The notes: generated by a model from the sequence alone, not told the origin. Counted from the first letter of the stretch, positions 20,061 to 30,200 are shown. The stretch: 64,000 bases of DNA from Streptosporangium sp. NBC_01755 (GCF_035917995.1 NZ_CP109131.1:7254001-7318000); one strand, 5' to 3'. Made by a program: numbers and translations.

Positions 20061-21451
20061 TGGCCGGTCAAGCAAGCATCGGTGACCGCATCCGCGGATT
20101 GCGGTTGAGCAGGCACATGTCCCAGGCGCAGTTGGCCGGGCCCGACCTGTCCGACAGTTATGTCTCGCTCATCGAGTCAGGGAAGCGGAATCCCACCCCG
20201 AACGTCACACGCCTGCTCGCCGAGCGGCTCGGCTGCGGCATCGAGTTCCTGCTCCACGGGATCGAGCCGCACCAGCGCGTCGACATCGGGCTCGCCCTGC
20301 GTCACGCCGAGCTGGAGTTGTGTCACGGGGACCCGGCCGTGGCGGCCGATCGTTTCGCGGAAGCGGTCAGGGCCGCGGGTGACGACAATGCCGCCCTGGC
20401 CGCGCAGGCGAGGTTCGGCCAGGCTCGCACGCTGGAGGCCCAGGGGCACACGGCTCAGGCGGTCGAGGCCTACGAGCGGCTTCGCCGCGAGGCCGCGGCG
20501 CATCCCGAGCGTCTCGCGGACCTACCGCTCGTCGTGGCACTCTGCCGTTGCTATCACCGAGCCGGTGACATGCTACGCGCCCGGGATCTCGGGTTGGAGG
20601 CTCTGGCCCAGGCCGTCCGGCTCGGGCTCGACCAGGGGGCTCTGGCCCTCGACCTCGCCGTGGTGCTCGCCGAGACGGAGATCGACCTGGCATATGCCGA
20701 GCGGGTGCTGTCGGCGTCCGGCATGCCCGACGCCGTCGACCGTGGTCCGGAGGTTCTCAGCCTCTGGCAGGTCGGTATGGCCGCGGCGGAGAAGGACTCC
20801 GCGCTCGCCCTGCGGCTCGCGGAGGACGCCATCGCCGTCGGTCGGCCCACGCGGATGGCCTCCGACTACGTCCGGAGCGCGATGTGCTGGGCGTGGATCA
20901 CCGCTGCGAGCCCCGAGGGCGCCGGCCTTGACCGGGCGGGCGAGTTCGCCGCCTCCGCGGCCGAGGTCCTCACGCGCCTGTCACCGGGGACGGTCGAGCA
21001 CGCCCGGAGCCTGATCGTGCTCTCCCGCGTGCGGCTGCGCTCCGGCGACGTGGACGCCGCCGCCGACCTGTCGGACCGCGCTCTTGGCCTGCTCGCCGGT
21101 GCGCGCGGGACGGTGCCGGCCATGGCGTACCTGGTCCTGGCCGAGCTCGCCTTGGCACGCTCCAAAGACGGCGGCCCGGCTCTGGCTCTGGCGCAGGAGT
21201 CGCTCGCCGATCCGGTCGCCACGCCGGCCTCCTTCACCGACCGGCAGTCGGCCAGGCTCTGGCGCGAGATCGGTGACCTCTGGGGGCGGGCCGGATCGCC
21301 GGAGAGGCAGACGAACGCCTATCGCAGGGCGCTCGAAACCGTGGGGATCTGCTCGCGTATGGAAACGCCACCCGGTTCGGCATGGCGTGAGGTGGTGACT
21401 CCCGCTATTCCTGCGCACCTCGGCGCTGCGCACAGGTCGACGGCCGGCTGA
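20060..21451 (+). CDS. XRE-family regulator with TPR-like C-terminal domain
   Basis: Residues 8-65 form a helix-turn-helix (IRGLRLSRHMSQAQLAG, then YVSLIESGKRNPTPNVTRLL). The remaining 400 residues are Ala/Leu/Arg helical repeats of tetratricopeptide type. This layout is common in actinobacterial regulators that bind a peptide or partner through the TPR array. The start is set by the TGATG overlap with the leader ORF at 20022. A TTGACA-like element lies at 19991-19996. It precedes the siderophore locus, but 300 bases and a hairpin-rich gap separate them, and no link is shown. Confidence 0.8.
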   Translation: MAGQASIGDRIRGLRLSRHMSQAQLAGPDLSDSYVSLIESGKRNPTPNVTRLLAERLGCGIEFLLHGIEPHQRVDIGLALRHAELELCHGDPAVAADRFAEAVRAAGDDNAALAAQARFGQARTLEAQGHTAQAVEAYERLRREAAAHPERLADLPLVVALCRCYHRAGDMLRARDLGLEALAQAVRLGLDQGALALDLAVVLAETEIDLAYAERVLSASGMPDAVDRGPEVLSLWQVGMAAAEKDSALALRLAEDAIAVGRPTRMASDYVRSAMCWAWITAASPEGAGLDRAGEFAASAAEVLTRLSPGTVEHARSLIVLSRVRLRSGDVDAAADLSDRALGLLAGARGTVPAMAYLVLAELALARSKDGGPALALAQESLADPVATPASFTDRQSARLWREIGDLWGRAGSPERQTNAYRRALETVGICSRMETPPGSAWREVVTPAIPAHLGAAHRSTAG

Positions 21452-21760
21452 TCGCCCGCGGGGCCGGCTCCCTCCCCACTCGACGCGACGAGCGGGGACG
21501 GAGCCGGTCGTGGCGGCCCGTTCCGGCCCTCGGTGTCGAGATTCGCCACACCGGGCGGGTTGGTCGGAGCACTGTCGGGGCGCTGTCGGGGCGCTGCTGG
21601 AGCGCCTCCGGCGGGCAGAGGGCGAACAGTCGAAGGTGCCGGTGAGACCCTGCGGTGGGCATGCCGGATTGTTGAACGACTTTGAAGATGCCGATGTAGG
21701 CGGCGGAATTCGGCCGGTGGAATTCGTGCGTGCCCTCAGGGCCGCCCGTCGCCATTATTG
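21452..21760. other. Gap: inverted repeat, otherwise no gene
   Basis: Near 21467-21505 CCGGCTCC and GGAGCCGG form an inverted repeat with an inner CTCCCC/GGGGA, a possible terminator for the HTH-TPR gene without a T-run. The rest shows no credible coding frame before the iron box at 21761. Confidence 0.4.
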
Positions 21761-21779
21761 TTAGGTTAGGCTAACTTAA
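21761..21779. promoter_or_regulatory. IdeR/DtxR iron box upstream of fecCD genes
   Basis: TTAGGTTAGGCTAACTTAA differs at one position from the recalled IdeR consensus. It lies six bases before the GTG of the first permease gene, so a repressor bound here would cover the promoter. Confidence 0.9.
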
Positions 21780-21784
21780 TCTCT

Positions 21785-22801
21785 GTGCCTCCCCCCGCAA
21801 AGAGCCATGTCCAAAGACGGCTGGCCGGTCTCTGTCTGCTCGGCGGCCTGCTGCTGCTCACCGTGCTGGCAGGCATCGCGATCGGTGCCAAGCAGATCCC
21901 GTTGAACCAGGTCCTCTTGGGCGTGTTCACCCCCGACGGCTCGGAGAACGCGCTGATCATTCAGGAGTTGCGGCTGCCGCGCACACTGCTGGGTGTGGCC
22001 GTCGGGGCGGCCCTGGGCCTGGCCGGCGCGCTCATGCAGGCGCTGACCCGTAATCCTCTGGCCGAGCCCGGCCTGCTCGGCGTCAACGGCGGCGCGGCGA
22101 TGGCGGTCGTGACGGTGATCGGTCTGTTCCGGGTGGACGAGGTTCTCGTCTATGTGTGGGCGGCGTTTCTCGGGGCCGCCGGGGCGGCGCTGTTGGTCTA
22201 CGCGATCGGGGCGCGCGGCCGTTCCGGTGCCACCCCCGCGCGGCTGGTCCTGGCCGGGGCCGGGATCAACGCGGTGTTCAGCTCGCTGACGGCGGGGGTG
22301 ATGCTGCTCAGCCCGCGTGGCTTCAACGGCTTCCGGTTCTGGCAGGTGGGCTCGCTGTCCGGACGCGACCTCGGAGTCTTCGCGCAGCTCGGCCCGTTCC
22401 TGCTGGTGGGGACGGTGCTGGCGCTCTGCCTGGCGCGCCCGCTCAACGCGCTGGCCCTGGGAGAGGACACGGGGCAGGCGCTGGGCGTACGCGCGGGCCG
22501 GACCCGCGCGCTCGGGGCGCTGGCGGTCGTGGTGCTGTGTGGTGCCGCGACGGCGGCGGTGGGGCCGATCGCCTTCATCGGGCTGGCGGTGCCCTTCGTG
22601 GTCCGGGTGCTGGTCGGCCCGGACCAGCGCTGGGTGCTGCCGTACTCGTTGCTGCTGGCGCCGGTGCTGCTGCTCGGCGCGGACATCGTCGGTCGCGTGG
22701 TCGCGGCGCCCGGTGAGCTGGAGACGGGCATCGTCACCGCCTTCCTGGGCGCTCCCCTCCTGGCACTGATGGTCCGTCGTGGAAGGGTTCCTCAGCTGTG
22801 A
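21785..22801 (+). CDS. FecCD-family ferri-siderophore ABC transporter permease 1
   Basis: The 338-residue protein has the FecCD pattern of about ten membrane helices, with the conserved LRLPRTLLGVAVGAALGLAGA segment, MQALTRNPLAEPGLLG and the cytoplasmic GEDTGQALGV region that contacts the ATPase. It should import a ferric siderophore together with the second permease and the lipoprotein receptor at 39611. The GTG start lies six bases after the iron box, implying a leaderless or nearly leaderless iron-repressed transcript. No ATPase gene follows. Confidence 0.9.
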   Translation: MPPPAKSHVQRRLAGLCLLGGLLLLTVLAGIAIGAKQIPLNQVLLGVFTPDGSENALIIQELRLPRTLLGVAVGAALGLAGALMQALTRNPLAEPGLLGVNGGAAMAVVTVIGLFRVDEVLVYVWAAFLGAAGAALLVYAIGARGRSGATPARLVLAGAGINAVFSSLTAGVMLLSPRGFNGFRFWQVGSLSGRDLGVFAQLGPFLLVGTVLALCLARPLNALALGEDTGQALGVRAGRTRALGALAVVVLCGAATAAVGPIAFIGLAVPFVVRVLVGPDQRWVLPYSLLLAPVLLLGADIVGRVVAAPGELETGIVTAFLGAPLLALMVRRGRVPQL

Positions 22802-23811
22802 GCATGAATCGTGTGCTGCGCGTCGGGGCCATGTCGGTGCGGTGGCGGCCGCGGGCCGTCGCGGTGTGCGTCGCGCTGGCGGGCATCGCACTGGGAGCGG
22901 CGCTGCTCGTGGTCGGCAGTGGAGACTTCCCCATCTCCGTCACCGAGGTGGTGGGAGCGCTGACCGGGCGGGGGGAGCGCGCGACGGAGTTCATCGTGCT
23001 CACGTTGCGCCTGCCCAGGGCCATCACCGGCCTGCTCGCCGGAGCGGCACTGGGCCTGAGCGGTGCGATCTTCCAGAGCATCACGCGCAACCCGCTGGGC
23101 AGCCCCGACCTCATCGGGTTCACCACGGGTTCGGCCACCGGCGCGCTACTGCAGATCCTGGTCGTCGGCGGCGGCACCGCAGCCATCGCGGCCAGTTCCG
23201 TCCTCGGCGCGGTGCTGACCGCGCTCGCCGTCTACCTGGTCGCCTACCGCGGCGGGGTGCACGGCTACCGGCTGGTGCTGGTCGGGGTCGCCGCGGCCGC
23301 GATGCTCGAGTCGTTCAACGTCTACCTCGTCACCCGGGCCGAGCTGCGCGAGGCGTACGAGGCGGCGTTCTGGCTCACCGGCAGCCTGACCGGCAGGGGC
23401 TGGCAGCACGCGTGGCCGCTGGCCGTCGCCATGGCCGTGCTCGTTCCGGTCGCGCTGGCGTTCGGGCGCCGGCTGCGGATGGGTGAGCTCGGGGACGACG
23501 CGGCCCAGGCGCTCGGTGTGCCGGTCCAGCGGACGCGGGCCGCGCTCGTGGTGACAGGCGTGGGGCTGGTGGCGGTGGCGACCGCGGCGGTGGGACCGGT
23601 CCCGTTCGTCGCGCTGGCCGCGCCGCAGCTGGTGCGGAGGCTCACCCGCCGGCCGGGCACGCAGCCCGTGCCGGCCGCACTGATGGGCGCGGCGCTGCTC
23701 GTCTTCAGTGACCTGGTGACGCTGCATCTGCCGGTCACGCCGCCGGTCGGCGTGGTCACCGGCGTGCTGGGCGGCCTCTACCTGGTCTGGTTGCTGTCGA
23801 GTGACAGATGA
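22798..23811 (+). CDS. FecCD-family ferri-siderophore ABC transporter permease 2
   Basis: The 337-residue membrane protein is a paralogue of the preceding gene, with LRLPRAITGLLAGAALGLSGA, ITRNPLGSPDLIGF and GDDAAQALGV. It overlaps its partner by four bases (GTGA), typical of co-translated permease pairs that form the heterodimeric channel. The expected third gene, a FepC-type ATPase, is missing. The 150 bases downstream contain only a short frame ending at 23937 that I cannot assign. Another locus must supply the ATPase. Confidence 0.9.
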   Translation: MSMNRVLRVGAMSVRWRPRAVAVCVALAGIALGAALLVVGSGDFPISVTEVVGALTGRGERATEFIVLTLRLPRAITGLLAGAALGLSGAIFQSITRNPLGSPDLIGFTTGSATGALLQILVVGGGTAAIAASSVLGAVLTALAVYLVAYRGGVHGYRLVLVGVAAAAMLESFNVYLVTRAELREAYEAAFWLTGSLTGRGWQHAWPLAVAMAVLVPVALAFGRRLRMGELGDDAAQALGVPVQRTRAALVVTGVGLVAVATAAVGPVPFVALAAPQLVRRLTRRPGTQPVPAALMGAALLVFSDLVTLHLPVTPPVGVVTGVLGGLYLVWLLSSDR

Positions 23812-23963
23812 GGGGGGCGGGGGCGTGAGCGGGGCGCGCGGCCGGTGGGAGACGAGCGGCCGCACCTGGACGTCGACATGGTGGCCGCCGGCGTGATGGA
23901 GCCACCGCGGCTGCCGGCCGCGGGAGGGGGCGACTGACAGGTCATCACCGCGTGGCGGCGCGG

Positions 23964-25205
23964 CTAGGCGTCCTGAGGCTCGGTCTCCAGGGCCGCGCCG
24001 CGCAGGCCGGTGAGCGTGAGGGCCAGGGTCAGCGCCAGCGCGGCGCTGGCCGCTCCGTACACGACGATCGCGGCGCCGGGCGCCAGGTAGCGGCCGAGCG
24101 CGCCCGCGCCGAGCGCGCCGACGGCCTCGCCCCCGGTCTCCTGGGCGGCCCACAGGGCGTTCACCCGGCCGAGGTAGCCGTCGGGGGTGTGCGCCTGGAT
24201 GAGGCCGTAGCGGAGGATCTCCTCGATGGACGCGACGAGACCGTACCCGAAGAGGATCGCGACCGCGAGCGCGGGATGCCGGGCCAGTCCCAGGCAGGCC
24301 AGGAGCACGAAGCCGCAGACCGACGCGACGAGCAGCGCCCTGCCCGGCGCGCGCGAGTGCACGACCCATCCGCTGGTGAGCGAGCCGAGCACCGCGCCGC
24401 AGGCCGGTGCGGTGTAGAGCAGGCCGATCGTGGCCGGGCCGCCGTCCAGTTGCAGGGTCGCGAACGCGGGCATGAGCACCGGGATGCCGCCCGCCACCAT
24501 GAACAGCAGGCCGAGCAGCATGAGCGAGCCGATGACGCGGTGCGAGGCCACGAACCGCAGCCCCGAGCCGATCGCCCTCAACGGGTTCTCGGTGGCCACG
24601 ACGGCCGGTCTCAGGGTGGGGAGCCTGGTCAGCAGGCCGAGGGTGACCAGGGTGCCGAAGGCCGCGACCGTGTAGTTCCAGCCGACGCCGAACGCCGAGA
24701 TGGTCAGGCCACCGAGCGCGGGAGAGATCATCGAGCCGAGCCGTACGGTCAGCGCGTTGATCGCGCCCGCCGCGACGAGCTTGTCCGGGGGGACCAGGGC
24801 GGGAGTCGCGGCCAGCAGCGCGGTGACGCTGACCCCGGTCGCCAGCCCGTCCCAGGCCGCGAGCACGTAGATCGCCGCGAGCGAGGGGGAGGGCAGGAAG
24901 GCGTTCAGCGCCAGCAGTGCGAAGCCCAGGCCGGCCGCGCCGCGTGCCAGGAGCATCAACCGGCGCCGGTCTTGCCGGTCGGCCAGCACCCCGCCCCACA
25001 GGAACCCGGCGAGCAGGGCGAACCCCTCGGCGGAGGAGACGGCGCCGACGTGTACCGTCGATCCGGTCATCGCGTAGACCTGTACGGGCACCGCGACCAG
25101 GAGCATGCCGATGCCGAAGACCGACACGGTACGTGCGATGAACACGTCGCGAAAGGCCCTGCTGGTTCTCAGTGGGCTGATGTCCATGGCCAGATGGCGC
25201 AACAT
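23964..25205 (-). CDS. MFS exporter, EntS-like (siderophore efflux)
   Basis: The 413-residue major-facilitator protein has about 12 hydrophobic helices and the motif-A-like loop GGVLADRQDRRRLM after helix 2. The N-terminal half resembles EntS/enterobactin exporters (SRAFRDVFIARTVSVFGIGML). Position in the cluster and an iron box at 25237 in the divergent promoter support export of the siderophore made here. GAGGAGAA precedes the ATG at 25205. An in-frame ATG at 25187 is less well spaced. Confidence 0.85.
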   Translation of the reverse strand: MLRHLAMDISPLRTSRAFRDVFIARTVSVFGIGMLLVAVPVQVYAMTGSTVHVGAVSSAEGFALLAGFLWGGVLADRQDRRRLMLLARGAAGLGFALLALNAFLPSPSLAAIYVLAAWDGLATGVSVTALLAATPALVPPDKLVAAGAINALTVRLGSMISPALGGLTISAFGVGWNYTVAAFGTLVTLGLLTRLPTLRPAVVATENPLRAIGSGLRFVASHRVIGSLMLLGLLFMVAGGIPVLMPAFATLQLDGGPATIGLLYTAPACGAVLGSLTSGWVVHSRAPGRALLVASVCGFVLLACLGLARHPALAVAILFGYGLVASIEEILRYGLIQAHTPDGYLGRVNALWAAQETGGEAVGALGAGALGRYLAPGAAIVVYGAASAALALTLALTLTGLRGAALETEPQDA

Positions 25206-25236
25206 CTTCGGGGTTCTCCTCAGCGGGCAGAATCAG

Positions 25237-25255
25237 TAAGGTGAGGCTAACCTTA
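25237..25255. promoter_or_regulatory. IdeR iron box between exporter and panD
   Basis: TAAGGTGAGGCTAACCTTA matches the iron-box pattern, with changes confined mainly to the outer bases. It sits between the divergent exporter and panD genes, 29 bases from the panD start, and may repress both. Confidence 0.8.
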
Positions 25256-25284
25256 GTTGACCTTAAGGAAAGGGGATAGAAGCA

Positions 25285-25692
25285 GTGCAGCGGGTCCTTA
25301 TGAATGGAAAAATCCACCGTGCCACCGTGACCCAGGCGGACCTGCACTATGTGGGTTCCCTGACGATCGACGCCGAGCTGATGGCCGCCGCCGATATCGT
25401 CGAGGGCGAGCAGGTCCACGTCGTCGACATCGACAACGGTGCCCGGCTCGTCACCTACGCGATCACGGGGGAGGCCGGCAGCGGGGTCATCGGTGTCAAC
25501 GGCGCGGCGGCCCACCTGATCCACCCCGGGCACCTGGTCATCATCATCTCCTACGGGGCGTTCGACGCCGCGGAGGCGGAGGCGCACCGGCCCAAGGTCG
25601 TGCACGTGGACGGCGGCAACCGCGTCGTCGCGCTCGGCGCCGATCCGGCCGAGCCGGTCGCCGGTGCGGCGGCCCAGACAGCGGGGAGGTGA
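25285..25692 (+). CDS. panD: Aspartate 1-decarboxylase
   Basis: The 135-residue protein is full length for PanD. It has YVGSLTID, whose Gly-Ser bond self-cleaves to form the pyruvoyl group, and [20 protein letters not shown] further on. PanD converts L-aspartate to beta-alanine, usually for pantothenate. Here it is outside a pan operon, behind an iron box and beside a salicylate synthase and an NRPS whose second adenylation domain has a beta-alanine-like pocket. It is therefore probably a dedicated precursor enzyme. GAAAGGGG lies about 9 bases upstream of the GTG. Confidence 0.92.
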   Translation: MQRVLMNGKIHRATVTQADLHYVGSLTIDAELMAAADIVEGEQVHVVDIDNGARLVTYAITGEAGSGVIGVNGAAAHLIHPGHLVIIISYGAFDAAEAEAHRPKVVHVDGGNRVVALGADPAEPVAGAAAQTAGR

Positions 25693-25725
25693 CCGGCGGA
25701 CGGACTCCGGGGTCGAGCGGGCCGT

Positions 25726-25793
25726 CCGGCTTTAGGTCCGAGCGGCTCGTCCGGCTCGGGGGTGAGCGGGTCGCCCGGCTTTAGGTCCGAGCG
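25726..25793. repeat. 19-base direct repeat downstream of panD
   Basis: CCGGCTTTAGGTCCGAGCG occurs at 25726-25744 and 25775-25793, 49 bases apart, in the convergent gap. It probably marks a local duplication; no function is evident. Confidence 0.85.
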
Positions 25794-25825
25794 CCCTCAC
25801 GCGCGCGAAAGGCGTGCGTGAGGGC
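25793..25825. terminator. Hairpin between convergent panD and salicylate synthase
   Basis: A 14-bp stem with one G-T wobble (25793-25806 with 25812-25825) has a GAAAG loop. It has no T-run, but position and strength suit a bidirectional terminator. Confidence 0.6.
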
Positions 25826-25836
25826 AAGCGCGCCTC

Positions 25837-27147
25837 TCACGCGCGCTGGACCACATACGGGGCGATGCTGGAGAGCTTCTCGCAGGTCTCCTCGTACTCG
25901 CGCTCGGGCGTCGAGGCGGACACGATGCCGGCGCCGGCCCGCAGCCACGCCCGGCCGTTCTCGCTGTAGAGGGCGCGCAGAACCAGGGCGGCGTCCATCG
26001 CCCCGTCCCGCGAGACGGTCAGGACGGCTCCGGAGTAGAGCCCGCGGCGCTCCTCAAGCCGGGTGATCGCGTCGATCGCCTCCGGCTTGGGGATGCCGGA
26101 GGCGGTCACGCCGGGAAACAGCGCGTCGAGCGCGTCCCAGCAGGTGCGGCCGGGTGCCAGTTCGCCGCTGACGCTGGAGCCCAGGTGCTGCACGCTGCCG
26201 CGCTCCTTCACCGCCATGAAGCCGGTGACCCTGACCGTGTCGGGCGCGCACACCTGATACAGCTCCTGCTGCGAGGTGCGCACCGAGACCGCGTGCTCGA
26301 AGATCTCCTTGGGGTCGCTCTCCAGTTCGTGACGGGTCCGTGAGTCCGTGCTCTCCCCTCGGCCGAAGGCTCGCGTGCCGGCCAGCGGCTGGGTCGTGAC
26401 CGTGCCGCGCCCGTCGACGCCCACCAGCACCTCGGGGCTGAACCCGGTGGCCTGGAAGCCGTCCAGGTCGAGGAGGAACGAGCGGGCCGGGGTGTTGGCG
26501 GCCCGGCCGCACACGTACGTCGCGACGACGTCGACGGGGAACGGGATCGGCAGCCGGCGGGAGACGATGACCTTCTGGTAGAGCCCGGCGGTGATCTCGG
26601 AGATCGCCTGGGCGACCCGCGACCGGTAGTGGTCGCCGTCGGAGCGCACGTCGACGGGTGACGGTGCCGCGATTCGGGGCGCGCCGGGGGCGGCCAGCAG
26701 TTCGGCGACCCGCTCGGCCTCGCCGGTGTCGGCGCTCACCACCAGCGCGCGTCCCGCCTCGATGTGCACCTCGGTGCGTGGCACGACCAGATGGGCGAGC
26801 CGGCCCGCGGGGCCGGTCGCGGCGAACTCGAACGCGATCCAGCCGTAGGCGTTCCAGGCCGGCCACGGGGCCGCGCCGAACACCGCCTTCAGCGCCGCGG
26901 CCGGCCGGCCCGACCACGCCTCGTCCACGGAGGGGCCGTCCAGCCAGCGGCTGCGCACGACTCCGGATTCGAGGATCACCTCGCCCGACACCCCGCCCGC
27001 GAAGGTCCACAGGCCCGGTCTTTCGTACACGGTGTAGTCGTCGAACAGTCCTGAGCCGGCCAGACGGGCGACCAGGTGCAGCGGGTCGACCGTGCTGTCG
27101 ACGACCACCTCCGCGCGCATCTCATCTGTGCTGATGCCAAAGGACAC
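25837..27147 (-). CDS. Salicylate synthase (MbtI/Irp9-type chorismate-utilising enzyme)
   Basis: The 436-residue protein belongs to the chorismate-binding family. The C-terminal catalytic block is intact: YQKVIVSRRL, TTQPLAGTRAFGR, the acidic segment SDPKEIFEHAVSV, LGSSVSGEL, FPGVTASGIPKPEA and the R-x-G-A-G-I turn in LRAGAGIV. The single-chain layout matches enzymes that convert chorismate to isochorismate and then salicylate plus pyruvate. Salicylate would cap the siderophore made by the adjacent NRPS. The GTG at 27147 is nine bases from AGAGGGG; the in-frame GTG at 27156 is too close. Iron boxes lie in the divergent promoter. Confidence 0.9.
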   Translation of the reverse strand: MSFGISTDEMRAEVVVDSTVDPLHLVARLAGSGLFDDYTVYERPGLWTFAGGVSGEVILESGVVRSRWLDGPSVDEAWSGRPAAALKAVFGAAPWPAWNAYGWIAFEFAATGPAGRLAHLVVPRTEVHIEAGRALVVSADTGEAERVAELLAAPGAPRIAAPSPVDVRSDGDHYRSRVAQAISEITAGLYQKVIVSRRLPIPFPVDVVATYVCGRAANTPARSFLLDLDGFQATGFSPEVLVGVDGRGTVTTQPLAGTRAFGRGESTDSRTRHELESDPKEIFEHAVSVRTSQQELYQVCAPDTVRVTGFMAVKERGSVQHLGSSVSGELAPGRTCWDALDALFPGVTASGIPKPEAIDAITRLEERRGLYSGAVLTVSRDGAMDAALVLRALYSENGRAWLRAGAGIVSASTPEREYEETCEKLSSIAPYVVQRA

Positions 27148-27186
27148 AAGACCCACCCCTCTGAGGGACCGGAAAGTCCGATCAAT

Positions 27187-27205
27187 TTAGGTAAGGCTAA
27201 CCTTG
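27187..27205. promoter_or_regulatory. IdeR iron box (salicylate synthase side)
   Basis: TTAGGTAAGGCTAACCTTG matches the iron-box consensus at all but three positions. It lies nearest the salicylate synthase start in the divergent promoter shared with the NRPS. Confidence 0.85.
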
Positions 27206-27215
27206 TGTTGATTTA

Positions 27216-27234
27216 ATAGGCAAGGCTAACCTAA
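27216..27234. promoter_or_regulatory. IdeR iron box (NRPS side)
   Basis: ATAGGCAAGGCTAACCTAA is a second box, 10 bases from the first, 53 bases before the NRPS start. Two boxes suggest tight repression of both divergent genes in iron-replete cells. Confidence 0.85.
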
Positions 27235-27286
27235 CCTTTAGGCGGGCGACTGCCTGGCCCCCGGACCCACGAAGAAAGAGTTGAGC

Positions 27287-30200
27287 GTGCGGGAACAGCA
27301 GGACGTCACACGGCGGCGCGAACTGATGCGGCGAATGATGGCCGAGGCGGGGCTCGGCCCCGGCAGGGACCGGATCGCCCCACGCGGATCCGGGGACCCC
27401 GCCCCGCTGTCCTACGCGCAGCAGAGCATGTGGCTGCACCACCGGACGTTTCCCACCAGCCCGGCCTACAACGTGTGCCTGCTGGTGCGCATGTCGGGTG
27501 AGCTCGACCCGGAGGCGCTGCGCGAGGCGCTGCGGGCTCTCATCCGCCGCCACGCGGTGCTGCGCACCACCTACGGCGACGCCCCTGACGGCGGCGGCCC
27601 TGACGACGACGCCCCTGACGACGGCGGCCCGGTGCAGCACGTCGCCGCCGACGACTCCCTCGACCTGCCGGTGCTCGACTGCACCGACGCCGAGGCGCGC
27701 GCCGGGTACGTCGCGGCGCTCCCCTTCGACCTGCGCGCCGAGAGGCCGATCCGGCTGGAACTGCTCCGGCTCGGCACGCGGAGGTACGCCCTCGTCCTGG
27801 TCGTGCACCACATCGCCTGGGACGGCATGACCTGGGGTTCGCTCTCGCGTGACCTGTCGGCGCTGTACCGGGCCTCCGTCCTGGGCGAGCCCGACGGCCT
27901 TCCCACGCCGACCGTCCAGTATCCGGACTTCGCCGCCTGGGAGCAGGGCCGCCCGCACTCTCCCGAGGAGATGGACTACTGGCGGCGGCGCCTCGACCCG
28001 CCGCCCGCACCCCTCGACCTGCCCGCCGACCGTCCGCGTGGCGCGACCGTCTCCGAGCGGGGCGGACGCCGGGCACGCCGTTTCGACGACGCGGTCACCG
28101 AGGGGATGCGGGAACTGGCCGTCGCCGAGAACGTCACCCCGTACATGGTGATGCTCGCCGCCCACGCGGTGCTGCTGCACCGCTACACCGGCGCCACCGA
28201 CATCGCGGTCGGCTCGGCGGTCATGAACCGCGAGCACGCCGAGATCGAGCGGCTGGCCGGCAACTTCGGCAACACCCTCGTGCTCCGCACCGACCTGTCC
28301 GGCGCGCCCACCTTCCGCGAGGTCCTGCACCGGGTCCGCGACACCTGCACCGAGGGGTTCGCGCACCGGACGCTGCCCTACGACACGATCGTTCGGGAGC
28401 TGCGGCCCGCCCGGCAGCGCGGCAGGTCGCCGTTCTTCGACACCATGCTGCTCTTCCTCACCCAGGAGATCGGTGAGCTGGACCTGCCGGGCGTCACCAC
28501 GAGCTGGACGCACATCCACAACGGCACCACTCACTTCGACCTGTCGCTTGAGGCGTTCGTCAGGCCGCGGGGCATGACCGTCGAGGCCACCTTCCGGCGA
28601 GAGCTGTTCGACGACGAGCGGATCGACGCGCTGCTGGCCCATCTGGAGACGCTGCTGGACAGCGCGGTGAGCCGCCCGGACCTGCGGATCGCCGACCTGG
28701 AGTTGCTCGGCGCGGACGAGCCGGCCCTGCTGGCCAAGTGGAACGACACCGCATGCCCCCGCCAGGACACGACGGTGACCTCCCTGTTCGAGGAGCAGGC
28801 CGCGCGCACCCCGGACGCGGTCGCCGTCGACGGCGAGTCCGGCACGCTCACCTACGCAGAGTTGGACCGGCGGGCCTCGGATCTCGCCCGGCTGCTGCGC
28901 GAGCGCGGCGCGGGCCCCGACCGGCTCGTCGCGCTGGCCCTGCCCCGTACCCCGGACCTGGTGGTCGCGCTGCTGGCCGTGCTGAAGTCCGGCGCCGCCT
29001 ATCTGCCACTGGACACAGACCACCCGGCCGACCGGCTGGCCTACATGATCCAGGACGCGGACCCGCTCTGCGTGATCGCGACCCCGGAGACCGCGGCCCT
29101 CCTCCCCGAGGGCACCGCGGTGCTGGCACCATCCGGGGTGCTGCCCGGGGCGCCGTCCGGGGTGCTGCCCGAGCATGGGCCGTCGCACCCGGCGAGCGGC
29201 GGTGACCTGGCGTACGTCATCTACACCTCGGGCTCGACCGGCCGCCCCAAGGGCGTGGCCATCCCGCACACCGCGCTCACCGCCTTCCTCCTCACCATGC
29301 GAGAGCGCCTCGCTCTGGGCGCCGATGACCGGCTCGTCGCGGTGACCACGATCGCCTTCGACATCGCGGCACTGGAGCTGTACGTACCGCTGATCAGCGG
29401 CGCGACCGTCGTGCTGGCCGGACGCGAGACCGTACGCGAACCGGCGGCACTGGGCGCGCTGCTCAGCGGCGCGACCATCGTGCAGGGCACCCCGTCGCTG
29501 CTGGGTTCGCTGGAGCCGGCCGCGCTCGCCGGGCTGCGGGTGCTCGTCGGCGGCGAGGCCCTGCCGGCCGCACTCGCCGAGACCCTCCACTCGGTGGCGG
29601 CGTCGGCGGTCAACGTGTACGGGCCGACCGAGGCGACGATCTGGGCGACCTCCGCGGACCTGCCGGCGGCCGGGATCGGCCGTCCCTTCCCCAACACCCG
29701 CGCCTACGTCCTGGATCCCGCACTGCGCCTCGCGCCCATCGGCGTCCCCGGGGAGCTCTATCTCGCGGGCGAGCAGCTGGCCCGAGGCTACGCAGGCCGC
29801 CCGGGTCTGACCGCGGAACGCTTCGTCGCAGACCCCTTCGGCACGCCGGGCGAGCGCATGTACCGCACCGGGGACCTGGCCCGCTGGAGTCGGGACGGGT
29901 CGCTGGAGTACCTGGGGCGCGGCGACGACCAGGTGAAGATCCGCGGGTTCCGGATCGAACCCGATGAGGTGCAGGCCGTGCTCGCCGCCCACCCCGGTGT
30001 CGCGCGGGTCGCGGTCGTGGTCCGCGAGGACACGCCGGGCGAGGGGAGACTCGTCGCCTACGTCGTGCCGCGCCCCGGCTTCCTGGAGGCGGACCTGCGG
30101 GCCGCCGCGGCCAGGGCACTGCCCGAATACATGCTGCCCGGCGCGATGGTCACCCTTGCGGAGCTGCCGCGGACCGTCAACGGCAAGCTCGACCGGGCCG

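Noticed and set aside
23812-23963. Short frame ending at 23937 as a remnant FepC ATPase
   Set aside because: No Walker or signature motif and no family-like C-terminus; I could not support any identity.
27281-27286. TTG at 27281 as the NRPS start
   Set aside because: It directly abuts the AAGAAAGAG ribosome site with no spacer; GTG at 27287 has normal spacing.
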